From a virus: a DNA stretch of 64,000 nt. The stretch spans positions 1 to 64,000 of IMG/VR virus record IMGVR_UViG_3300021963_000121; one strand, 5' to 3'. Both the position numbers and the translations under genes were made by a program. The notes below the pieces were generated by a model. That model was not told where the DNA came from, searched no databases, and was given only the letters and a program-made list of their open reading frames with translations. Below, in pieces: positions 53,832 to 62,700 of the stretch. The stretch's first letter is position 1. Each line of letters begins with the position of its first letter.

Positions 53832-54923
53832 ATGCTAGATATCGTAAAACAACTATTTGAGAACAATGTGATTTCCGAAGAACTCAAATCGGAAATTGAA
53901 TCCGCTTGGTCAAGCAGAATTCAAGAAAACCGTGATCAAGTAACAGCGGAACTACGTGAAGAGTTTGCTCAGAAGTATGAGCACGATAAAGGTGTAATGG
54001 TTGAAGCTCTCGACAAAATGGTTTCTGATCGTCTAACAGCAGAACTTGCTGAGTTGGCAGAAGATCGTAATCAACTAGTTGAAGCTAAAGCCAAATATGC
54101 TAAAAAGATGAAAGACGATGCTAAGAAAATGGAAGAGTTTGTACTCCATAATCTAGCTTCAGAACTTTCAGAACTACACGAAGACCGCAAGAAAGTGTCT
54201 GAAAATTTCGCAAAACTAGAGAGCTTCATTGTAGGCGCCCTAGCTAAAGAAATCGCAGAATTCCACACTGACAAGAAAGACCTAGTAGATACAAAAGTTA
54301 AACTTGTACGTGAAAGCAAAGCGAAATTTGACACAGTCAGAGCACAATTCATTGCTAAAGCTTCTAAGCTAGTCGAAAACGTTGTTGTTAACAAACTAAC
54401 AACTGAAATGACTCAGCTACGTGAAGACATTGAACTAGCTCGTAAAAATGACTTTGGTCGCAGAATCTTTGAAAGCTTCGCAAGCGAATATGCTTCAAGC
54501 CTACTCAACGAGAAGTCTGAAACTTCTAAACTATTAAAAGTAGTTAAAGAAAAAGAAGCTGCTCTAGAGGAAGCACAAAAAGCAATCGATGAAACAACTC
54601 GCATTGTTGAAAGCAAGGATCGTGAAATCCGCATTGCAAAAGATGTGGCTACACGTAAAGAAATTATGAGCGAATTGTTGAACCCACTAACTGGAGATAA
54701 GAAAACAGTTATGAGTGATTTGTTGGAATCCGTTTCAACAGACAAACTACGTGGTTCATTTGACAAGTATTTGCCTGCCGTTTTGGCCGGCGAGGCTCCT
54801 AAAAAGAAGGCACTAACAGAAGGCACAGTAATAACAGGCAACAAGCAGGCCCAACAAACCAGCGGTGAGGAAAAGACCGCTGAGATTTTTACAATCCGCA
54901 AGCTCGCGGGACTTAAAGTTTAA
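53832..54923 (+). CDS. 22: prohead scaffolding protein gp22
   Basis: A 363-residue, highly charged, almost entirely helical protein. It begins 'LDIVKQLFENNVISEELKSE' and contains long Glu/Lys/Ala coiled-coil stretches. The conserved end includes 'RIFESFASEYASSLLNEKSE', 'RKEIMSELLNPLTGDKKTVM' and 'LLESVSTDKLRGSFDKYLPA'. gp22 is the main scaffold core, cut to peptides by gp21 at (Leu/Ile)-x-Glu sites, several of which are visible. Length is above T4 gp22 (269). GGAGAATCAC precedes the ATG. gp23 follows after 11 bp. Confidence 0.92.
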   Translation: MLDIVKQLFENNVISEELKSEIESAWSSRIQENRDQVTAELREEFAQKYEHDKGVMVEALDKMVSDRLTAELAELAEDRNQLVEAKAKYAKKMKDDAKKMEEFVLHNLASELSELHEDRKKVSENFAKLESFIVGALAKEIAEFHTDKKDLVDTKVKLVRESKAKFDTVRAQFIAKASKLVENVVVNKLTTEMTQLREDIELARKNDFGRRIFESFASEYASSLLNEKSETSKLLKVVKEKEAALEEAQKAIDETTRIVESKDREIRIAKDVATRKEIMSELLNPLTGDKKTVMSDLLESVSTDKLRGSFDKYLPAVLAGEAPKKKALTEGTVITGNKQAQQTSGEEKTAEIFTIRKLAGLKV

Positions 54924-54934
54924 GGAGAACTAAT

Positions 54935-56113
54935 ATGTCAGAACTACTCGAGTCACGCTGGCAGGAAACCAAAGAGGCACTTTTAGAAGGCCTAAATGGA
55001 ACTCGTCGTACAGTGATGGCCACAACTCTTGAAAATACCCGCAAGTATTTGTCGGAGAGTGCCACTGCTGGTGCTACTTCTGCCGGTAACGTCGCAACAC
55101 TAAATCGTGTGATCCTTCCAGTGATCAGACGTGTAATGCCTACGGTCATTGCTAACGAATTGGTTGGTGTACAACCAATGACTGGTCCAGTTGGTCAAAT
55201 CCATACCCTACGTGTTCGCTATGCGGACAGCGCAGGTGGTGTAACAGCTGGTGAAGAGGCATTCAGCCCATTCAAGATCGCTTCATCTTACTCAGGTAAC
55301 GCATCAGGTACTTCAACTGTTGCGGCAACTGCAGCAGCAACCGCAGCATTAGAAGGCGTTGCTGGTAAGAAGATGTCAATTCAAATCTTGAAACAAACTG
55401 TCGAAGCGAAGACACGTAAATTGTCAGCTCGCTGGACATTTGAAGCTGCTCAAGATGCTCAAGCCCAACAAGGTATTGACATCGAAGCAGAAATCATGGC
55501 TGCTTTGGCTCAAGAAATCACAGCTGAAATCGACCAAGAAGTTCTAGGTTCATTACGTAACCTAGCAGGTACAGGTTCAGAGACTTATGACCAAACTGCT
55601 GTATCAGGTACTGCTACATTCGTTGGTGACGAACACGCTGCTTTAGCTGTTCTAATCAATCGTCAAGCTAACTTGATCGCACAACGTACACGTCGTGGCG
55701 CTGGTAACTACGCTGTAGTTTCACCATTTGCTTTGACAATCCTACAAAGTGCTACAACTTCTGCGTTCGCAAGAACAACAGAAGGTACATTCGAAGCTCC
55801 TACAAACACTAAGTTTGTTGGAACATTGAACAGCGCAATGAAGGTGTATGTTGACGCATACGCAACAAATGATGCTCCAGTACTAGTTGGATACAAAGGT
55901 TCTAGCGAATCTGATGCTCCAGCATTCTACTGCCCATACATCCCATTGATGTCAAGCGGTGTTGTACTAGATCCAGCAACATTTGAACCAGTAGTTTCTT
56001 TCATGACCAGATATGGTTATGTAGAGTTAACAAACACAGCATCATCTCTTGGTAATGCTGCTGACTACTTGGCTCGCGTTGAGATCACTGATACTAGCGT
56101 ATCATTCAAGTAA
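54935..56113 (+). CDS. 23: major capsid protein gp23
   Basis: A 392-residue HK97-fold capsid protein. Hallmarks are 'LNRVILPVIRRVMPTVIANE', 'LVGVQPMTGPVGQIHTLRVR', 'KKMSIQILKQTVEAKTRKLS', 'ARWTFEAAQDAQAQQGIDIE' and 'FYCPYIPLMSSGVVLDPATF'. The N-terminal 41 residues form the prohead delta-domain; L39-S40-E41 matches the gp21 cleavage rule, giving a mature start at Ser42. It is clearly shorter than T4 gp23 (521), mainly in the region where T4 has its insertion domain. AAGGAG precedes the ATG and a strong terminator follows the stop, as expected for a very highly expressed gene. Confidence 0.96.
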   Translation: MSELLESRWQETKEALLEGLNGTRRTVMATTLENTRKYLSESATAGATSAGNVATLNRVILPVIRRVMPTVIANELVGVQPMTGPVGQIHTLRVRYADSAGGVTAGEEAFSPFKIASSYSGNASGTSTVAATAAATAALEGVAGKKMSIQILKQTVEAKTRKLSARWTFEAAQDAQAQQGIDIEAEIMAALAQEITAEIDQEVLGSLRNLAGTGSETYDQTAVSGTATFVGDEHAALAVLINRQANLIAQRTRRGAGNYAVVSPFALTILQSATTSAFARTTEGTFEAPTNTKFVGTLNSAMKVYVDAYATNDAPVLVGYKGSSESDAPAFYCPYIPLMSSGVVLDPATFEPVVSFMTRYGYVELTNTASSLGNAADYLARVEITDTSVSFK

Positions 56114-56133
56114 TCAAAACATTTTAAATGTTC

Positions 56134-56161
56134 AAAAAGGCTCTTTGGAGCCTTTTTGTTT
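56134..56161 (+). terminator. strong intrinsic terminator after gp23
   Basis: AAAAAGGCTC, loop TTTG, GAGCCTTTTT, then GTTT. It begins about 20 bp after the gp23 stop and should end the head operon transcript. Confidence 0.9.
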
Positions 56162-56176
56162 GACTTAAATATCGCT

Positions 56177-56446
56177 ATGGAAGTAGAAAGCGATAAAGAT
56201 TTTCCAGAATTACGTAAACACTTTAACATATGGCGTAAACGATGGCCAATGTTTAAACACGATGTTAACAGGATAGAAGCAGTAATAGAAGAACATATTC
56301 AAAACTACAGCATAGCATTAGTATACTATAGACAGACTAAACAGCGCAATTATATAGAACGTGCTCAAAAAGAAATAGACAACATTAATTCTTTGATAAA
56401 AACTATAGAAAAAATTGAGCTGATGGCATTGCTAAGTCGCGGATAA
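56177..56446 (+). CDS. small helical hypothetical protein
   Basis: An 89-residue charged helical protein ('MEVESDKDFPELRKHFNIWR', 'IEAVIEEHIQNYSIALVYYR', 'IDNINSLIKTIEKIELM'). I use the ATG at 56177 because the upstream in-frame TTG lies in the terminator. No clear ribosome site is present; a CTTAAATA motif directly upstream could be a late promoter with almost no leader. No family recognised. It stands alone between the capsid gene terminator and the next late promoter. Confidence 0.6.
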   Translation: MEVESDKDFPELRKHFNIWRKRWPMFKHDVNRIEAVIEEHIQNYSIALVYYRQTKQRNYIERAQKEIDNINSLIKTIEKIELMALLSRG

Positions 56447-56449
56447 ATA
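56442..56449 (+). promoter_or_regulatory. late promoter candidate (GATAAATA)
   Basis: GATAAATA overlaps the stop codon of the 56177-56446 gene. The predicted start is about 56455, giving a 60-nt leader with a small hairpin before the ATG at 56517. Confidence 0.6.
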
Positions 56450-56468
56450 AAGTATCTAAGTGATTTAT

Positions 56469-56482
56469 GCGGTACCCACCGC
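56469..56482 (+). other. leader hairpin
   Basis: GCGGT-ACCC-ACCGC forms a 5-bp GC-rich stem in the leader of the 56517 gene, upstream of its AAAGGAG ribosome site. It may stabilise the transcript. Confidence 0.4.
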
Positions 56483-56516
56483 GTAGGACCTAGAACGTCA
56501 TTAAAGGAGAAACCAA

Positions 56517-56888
56517 ATGGGACGTCCAATTAAAAAATTAAACTTCGGTACCGCAGCAACAACTGAAAAAGGTATTTTAGTTTCCGCACAAAAAACTTCA
56601 ACAGCACGTACAAGCTATATTGTTAAGCAAGTAGGTTCAAACAAATACGATGTGTATAATGCCACAGACGGCACTTTCCGTGTAAAACTAGACGAAGGCA
56701 CAACATTTGCCGCCGACACTGCTCTTACAGCAGTTATGGTTGGCTTTACAGATCCTGGAACAGATAGTTCACGTGTTGCTATTAAAAAACTAACACAATA
56801 TAGAGCAGTTGATTTTGCTGGAAACAAATATAAATGGACATTGGTCAACGATTCGTCAACAGACTATATCCAATTAACAGCTATCTAA
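56517..56888 (+). CDS. small virion structural protein, possible head decoration
   Basis: A 123-residue beta-rich protein beginning 'MGRPIKKLNFGTAAT' with 'SYIVKQVGSNKYDVYNA', 'KKLTQYRAVDFAGNKYKWTL'. This G-R-P-(I/L)-K-K start and the paired beta strands are a pattern I associate with small, abundant structural proteins of marine phages. The perfect AAAGGAG ribosome site, late promoter and position just after gp23 suggest high late expression, so a capsid decoration or tail role is likely. The exact function is not shown. Confidence 0.65.
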   Translation: MGRPIKKLNFGTAATTEKGILVSAQKTSTARTSYIVKQVGSNKYDVYNATDGTFRVKLDEGTTFAADTALTAVMVGFTDPGTDSSRVAIKKLTQYRAVDFAGNKYKWTLVNDSSTDYIQLTAI

Positions 56889-56901
56889 TTTGGAATAAAG
56901 T

Positions 56902-58470
56902 ATGAGTCAAGTCTTACAGACCAGTGGTGACTATAAGATTAAATCCGCTCGCGGCGGAAGCATAGTCTTAGATACAGGACCTAATATAGGTGAAGTACGG
57001 GTCACTGGCGACCTTGTAGTCGAAGGTGAAACAGTTTACATACAGGCTACAAATCTTGAAGTTGAAGACAATATTATACTTTTAAACAAAGGCGAAACCG
57101 GTAACGGAGTAACTGAAGGTTACTCCGGTATCGAAATAGATCGAGGATTTTTTAGTCCCGGTTTAGAAAATCCTTTTCCAAGTTTTAGATTTGACGAATT
57201 AGCAAACGGTTGGGAAATTGTTGAACGTATCGGTACTGTTATTTCTTACAACAACAGTACTCTTAAAGTTAGACAAATTACCACAGACAGCACCACAGAC
57301 GGTGGGGACCTTACATTAATTGGCACAGGAACTGGTGTTGTAAAAGTTCTTGGCACAACTAATTATGAATTACAGGTTAACGCTGACGACGATATTCCAA
57401 ATAAACTGTATGTAGATCTTGCTATTAGAAATAGAGATCCAGACAACCTAATACAACGTGGCGATACATTTGTCATAGTACAAGACACATCAGGTGGCGC
57501 AACCGGTCGTGCGGTAATGACAGCATCTATAGTAACCATCAATCAACCGGGAAGTAATTATACTGTAGGCGAATTATTAGTTATTAACGGCGGAACTGCT
57601 GGTGTTGATGCGGTAATTGAAGTTACAGCAATATTGCCAGGTGGCGGCATTGACGACTTTACAGTAGTTAGCGGCGGCCAATATATTGAACTACCAATAT
57701 CAAACACTAACATACCAACGTCAGCAAATTCGTTAGGCATTGGTGCTACTTTTGATATTGTATGGGCAGTCTACGCAGTTGAAATTATTAATCCAGGCGA
57801 CGATTACGAATCTGCTACAATTAGTTTTAGTTCGGGCGATGCTGCGGCTTCGGCCACAGTTGACCTAAATACTTCCAGTATTACCTACAGACAAATAACA
57901 GCAACATCAGTAACCAATGATGGTGTAAGCCTTGGCGGCCCTGGATATTTGACAATACCAGCAGTTACTTTTATTGCTGGCTCTAGTCTAGCACTAACAG
58001 AAAGTCGTGTTAACGTGGTTGTTGACGGACAAACAACAGCAACATTTTACAGCAATCGAGTCGACATTGGTGGATTAGAAATATCAGAAAATGCCATAAC
58101 TAACAATGACACAAATGGCAATATTGTACTAAGAACATTTGGCACAGCTGGTGTTGAATTTAATAGATCAGCATTTTTTAACAGTACAGGTACACTTGAT
58201 CCAGTGTTTGCTATTCCTGGTGGTACATTAATTTTTAGCAATGATCTAACGATAGATTATAAAAATCCAGCTGGAGAATTAACGGAAAACGTTGAGGTAT
58301 TAACACCAGGCGGCACTGGTCTTTATTATAATAACGAATCTCAAACTATTGCTTGGCAGCAATGGGTAACTAATAATACACAATTTAACTCTGGAGATCT
58401 TGTTTCATATCCAGTTAAAAACGAATTAATAAGTAAACATAAAGCACTGGCCTACAGTATTTTATTTTAA
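56902..58470 (+). CDS. fibre-like structural protein with shared fibre modules
   Basis: A 522-residue beta-rich protein. Residues about 35-85 ('GDLVVEGETVYIQATNLEVE', 'DNIILLNKGE') match the module in the minus-strand fibre at 8023-10083. Residues about 205-300 contain 'INQPGSNYTVGELLVINGGT' and a similar second copy ('INPGDDYESATISFS'), the same GxxYxxG module seen in the giant protein. The C-terminus ('KNELISKHKALAYSILF') is unusual in being basic and hydrophobic. It is 13 bp from the preceding gene and 9 bp from the next. Likely a tail or head fibre. Confidence 0.7.
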   Translation: MSQVLQTSGDYKIKSARGGSIVLDTGPNIGEVRVTGDLVVEGETVYIQATNLEVEDNIILLNKGETGNGVTEGYSGIEIDRGFFSPGLENPFPSFRFDELANGWEIVERIGTVISYNNSTLKVRQITTDSTTDGGDLTLIGTGTGVVKVLGTTNYELQVNADDDIPNKLYVDLAIRNRDPDNLIQRGDTFVIVQDTSGGATGRAVMTASIVTINQPGSNYTVGELLVINGGTAGVDAVIEVTAILPGGGIDDFTVVSGGQYIELPISNTNIPTSANSLGIGATFDIVWAVYAVEIINPGDDYESATISFSSGDAAASATVDLNTSSITYRQITATSVTNDGVSLGGPGYLTIPAVTFIAGSSLALTESRVNVVVDGQTTATFYSNRVDIGGLEISENAITNNDTNGNIVLRTFGTAGVEFNRSAFFNSTGTLDPVFAIPGGTLIFSNDLTIDYKNPAGELTENVEVLTPGGTGLYYNNESQTIAWQQWVTNNTQFNSGDLVSYPVKNELISKHKALAYSILF

Positions 58471-58479
58471 GGAACAGAT

Positions 58480-58842
58480 ATGATAGAGAATTATACATTA
58501 ACAACAACTATAGACACAATATTCACTGCTCCTGGGAATGCCGGCGACCTAAATGTTCAAAGCGCAATCACTACAATGATATTTTGTAATGTTTTAAGCC
58601 CAGACTCGACACCACCAATTGATGAATCAGCAAACGCTGTAGGCATTGAAGTTTTTCTTGTAAAAGCAGGTGACACTGCTAGTACAACAACTAATGCTAT
58701 TATCAAAGATTTAATAATTCCCGGCGGTGAAACAGTATTTTTTGACACAGAAAGAATTGTTCTAGGACCTGGTGATAGCGTTCAAGCTAGAGCAACACTT
58801 AACACTTCTGTTGTGTGCACAGTGAGCGTATTGCCAGTATGA
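58480..58842 (+). CDS. small virion structural protein, putative
   Basis: A 120-residue all-beta protein ('ENYTLTTTIDTIFTAPGNAG', 'VFLVKAGDTASTTTNAIIKD', 'GGETVFFDTERIVLGPGDSV'). The order of strands, ending in a 'L.PGDSV...A' turn, is that of small jelly-roll-like phage decoration or fibre-cap proteins. No name can be given. An AAGGA ribosome site precedes it, and its TGA overlaps the ATG of the next gene. Confidence 0.65.
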   Translation: MIENYTLTTTIDTIFTAPGNAGDLNVQSAITTMIFCNVLSPDSTPPIDESANAVGIEVFLVKAGDTASTTTNAIIKDLIIPGGETVFFDTERIVLGPGDSVQARATLNTSVVCTVSVLPV

Positions 58843-59675
58843 AATTTCTTAAAACACAAAATCTTAGCAAATTTAGTATTAACGATAAAACACTTATTGT
58901 TAGATATCCTAGCGGCCGAGCAAGTTTTAATTCAGAAGACAGCCTAAGATTGCCCAAAGGCGCAATAAACAAACGCCCAGTAATTGAAGAAGAAGCACAG
59001 ATAAGATTTACAACAAATCCTACTAGCGAGCATGAAATTGCTGATACTGCGGATTATTTTCCTTCAAGAGCAGTTGGCTTAGAAGTTTATTTTGAAGGCC
59101 AATGGTTTCCTTTAAGACTACAAGGTCCAGCTAAAGTTATTAAATCGGATCTTGGTGTTGGTAATTGGGATGCTATTACACAAACCAATCAAGATATTAG
59201 TAAATGGTTTCCGATCAGTGGTGAACCGTTAACTTACGTACCTGGCCTGGCACAAGGTTTTGATCCTTTAGATTATGTAGATAATATGATGGTGCTGGTA
59301 GAAAATGTCATACAGATTTCTGGAACTAACTTTGACTTAGAAGAATCTGATGGTATTGTAGTCGGTGTGCAGGTTAATTCGGGTGGCACCGGACTAACAC
59401 CATCAACACCCGTTGCGGTAACATTTACTACCCCTACGGGCGGTGTAGCAGCCACTGGCACAGCTACAGTAGACGGTGGCGGCATAGTAACATACATTTC
59501 TGTAAATACTCCTGGCTCAGGTTATGACGGTTTAGAATCGTATACCGTAACAGTTCCTGGAGCAACTGGAGGTTCTTATACTGTTAAAATTGCCAAACCT
59601 GGCTGGCATATTAAATTCCTCTCAGCAGTACCAAACACAAAACCAGTAACCGTTTATACGGGTTACGATCAATAA
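58839..59675 (+). CDS. virion structural protein with GxGY module
   Basis: A 278-residue protein. I choose the ATG at 58839, which overlaps the previous stop (ATGA); a GTG eight codons upstream is less likely. The first 180 residues are beta-rich ('TLIVRYPSGRASFNSEDSLR', 'RAVGLEVYFEGQWFPLRLQG'). Residues about 183-255 carry the 'VNSGGTGLTPSTPVAVTFTT', 'VDGGGIVTYISVNTPGSGYD' module found in the giant protein and in the 56902 protein. Probably a fibre or fibre-attachment protein. Confidence 0.65.
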   Translation: MKFLKTQNLSKFSINDKTLIVRYPSGRASFNSEDSLRLPKGAINKRPVIEEEAQIRFTTNPTSEHEIADTADYFPSRAVGLEVYFEGQWFPLRLQGPAKVIKSDLGVGNWDAITQTNQDISKWFPISGEPLTYVPGLAQGFDPLDYVDNMMVLVENVIQISGTNFDLEESDGIVVGVQVNSGGTGLTPSTPVAVTFTTPTGGVAATGTATVDGGGIVTYISVNTPGSGYDGLESYTVTVPGATGGSYTVKIAKPGWHIKFLSAVPNTKPVTVYTGYDQ

Positions 59676-59689
59676 GCATTAGCCCTTAC

Positions 59690-59697
59690 AATAAATA
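59690..59697 (+). promoter_or_regulatory. late promoter candidate (AATAAATA)
   Basis: AATAAATA 18 bp before the TTG start at 59716, with AAGGAG at 59704-59709 between them. It serves the long repetitive fibre gene. Confidence 0.6.
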
Positions 59698-59715
59698 CGT
59701 TGTAAGGAGCGCATC

Positions 59716-62700
59716 TTGTCAGAACTAGGTAGAATTTCCGGAGCAATGCTCAAAGACAATCTCGTCAGAGACGGGGTTGATCTTATCTTTGAAAATACCC
59801 TTGGTGATAATAACCTGTACCTTGACGTAATTACCGGCAAGGTTGGTATCAACACCGATGCGTTAACTAGAGAACTCACAGTTAACAATAGTATTAGAAC
59901 TATTAATTTAATTGTTGACAACTATTTTCAAATAGATGATTGGGTCATAGATGGCCTAAACAATACTTTTACATATCTACCCACCAATGTAGTCACAAAC
60001 AGTGTTATCAACACAGACACTTTAAAAACCACTAGCGGATTACAGTTTAACGATCATTCAATTTCTACCACAGTATCAAACGCTAGTATAGAATTAAAAC
60101 CGCATGGTACTGGAATTGTTGAAACTACTTCTAGTCTTGATGTTAGTGGAAATTTACATTCAACTGGTGACATAACATTTGACGGAACTATTACCTTTGG
60201 TAATCAAAATAACGATTCTGTAACTTTTAATGTTGAGGTAGACAGTGACCTTATACCAAATGTTTCAGACTCATATCGTCTTGGCTCAAGCCTAAGCGGA
60301 TTGGTATTAGACGGAGAATATGCTAACTCGCTAGCAGTAACTTTTGTCGATGCCGGCAGCGCATCAACAATAACATTTACAGGAATAGCCGACGGCGGAA
60401 CAAGCGATGCCCAGGCAAAAAAATGGCGAGAGTTACATACTCAATTTGTTAACAGCTTACTTTTAATATCACCAAGTATATCATTTCCTGGTATTACAAA
60501 TATTGCTACTAGACCAGGCAATACCTATTACGTAGCAAACAATGGAAACAACAGTAACGTAGGGGACCACCCAAGTGGACCATTTGCTTCTGTAAAATAC
60601 GCCTTGTCACAGTGTGTTAACGGTGACACAGTTTATATTCTTCCAGGGGAGTATCAAGAAATATTTCCATTAACTGTGCCCCAAGGCGTAACAGTTAAAG
60701 GTACAGGCCTTCGTTCTGTAAAAATTACACCAACCCCAGCAACCAACGATAAAGATGCTTTCTTACTCAACGGTGAAACTACAATTTCAGATTTAACAGT
60801 AGCTGGATTTTATTATAACAGCAGTACCGGTACTGGATATGCTTTTAGATTTGCCCCAAATATCAATGTTGTTTCAAGATCACCGTATGTACAGAATATT
60901 ACAGTATTAACAGAACCCAACCTTCCATTAATTGAAGCAGGTCGCGGGGCATTTGTTGATGGATCAGTAGCAGCCACAACATCTAATCAAGCTACAATGT
61001 TATTTCATTCTGTAACTTTTATAGTTCCAGGTTCTATTGGTCTTTTTATGACCAACGGTGTGCGTGTTGAATGGTTAAATTCATTTACATATTTTGCCAG
61101 CAAAGGACTCTATGCTACTAACGGTTCATTAGGTTTTGCTGGCCAAGCAACATCATTTGGTGCCGAATTAAGAAGTATTGGATCGGCTTGCGTTTACGGC
61201 GACGTAGGTGCTGAAGGCAACGGTAATGCTGTTATTATGTATTTGATACAACATAATTTTGGTTATGTTGGGTCTGGGTTAGTAAAAACAAATGATCCTA
61301 CGTTGACTATACAAGATAACGAAGTTGTACCATTAAATGACGCAAAAATATATTATCAAAGCGATGACGCACAAGGTAATTTCCGTGTAGGCGAAGCGTT
61401 CTTTGTAGATCAAGCTACAGGATTTGTTACATTAAATGGCATTGGTCAAAACGTTGGAGGTATTAATGAAATAATTTTATCCAACGGCCCAGATATTGTA
61501 AAATTATTGCCTACAGAAGTTGACGCAAACAATATTAAATTTAAAGACAATACTATTTCAAGCATCAGCGGTAGTATCAATATTGATGCTATTAATAATA
61601 TTTTAAATCTTAATCAAAATGTAACAGTTAGTGCTAATTTGTCAATGACTGGAAATTTCAATGTTGAAGGTACATTAGCAGTTGGAAATCAAACCATAGA
61701 CCAAGTTCAGTTTGATGCTGAAATCAATAGCGATTTACTGCCTAAGGTAACTGAAATTAATAGCCTTGGTTCAAATTCATTAGTGTGGAAAAATTTATCT
61801 GTTGTAGATGTAACTCTTGATAACATTAAAATCAGCGGAAATAAAATTGCCACTACTGTATCAAATTCTGATTTAGAATTAACAGCCGCTGGCGCCGGCG
61901 TAGTGCGTTTACTAAGCCCAACTGATATTGACAACAACTTCACAGTTAACGGTTTGACTAATTTACAATCTGTTACTAATACTGGAAATTTATCAATAGT
62001 TGGTGATATTACTCAAACCGGAAATAAAACACAGTTAGGCAACCTATTATTAAACGGTGCGTTCACACTCAATAACTTAACAATGAATGTAGGCAATATT
62101 TCTGTTGTTGGAAATACTATATTGACTACTACTTCAAACAGTGATTTAAATTTTATTGCGTCGGGTACTGGTCTAATATCAGCACCAACTAATAATGTTG
62201 TTATTACAAACGATTTGTTCATTGGCGGTCAGTTTTCAACGCCATCATTAACTGTTGACAATCAAGTTAGCGCAGATTCTTTATACAACGGCAACATACA
62301 GATACAAGGAAATCAAGTTAAAACAACGCTGTCTAACAGTGATCTAGATCTTGCGGCTGTGGCCACAGGCAAAATAATCATACAGGACTCTTTACAAGTT
62401 GGTCAAGATTTAAATGTAGACGGTTTAACAAATTTTGAATCAACAGTTATCAACGGAACACTTACAGATAACGGCCTAACAACTCGCATCGGAAACACAA
62501 CTCAAACAGGTAATCTAAATCTTGTTGGCGATTTAACAGTTACAGAAACTGTTCAATTTACTGAAATTAATATTACCGATAACGTTATTCGTACAACTAC
62601 ATCAAACGCAGATTTAGAATTAGTAGCAGGCGCAGGAAACATAGTTGAAATTGTTGATAATGTTCAAATAACAAAAAACTTAACAGTTGCTGATACACTA

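Noticed and set aside
56156-56176. TTG start for the 96-codon version of the gene at 56177
   Set aside because: The TTG lies in the terminator T run and has no ribosome site; the ATG at 56177 is better placed.
58815-58838. Upstream GTG start for the 58839 gene
   Set aside because: It would overlap the previous gene by 28 bp without a ribosome site, while the ATGA overlap at 58839 is the usual arrangement.
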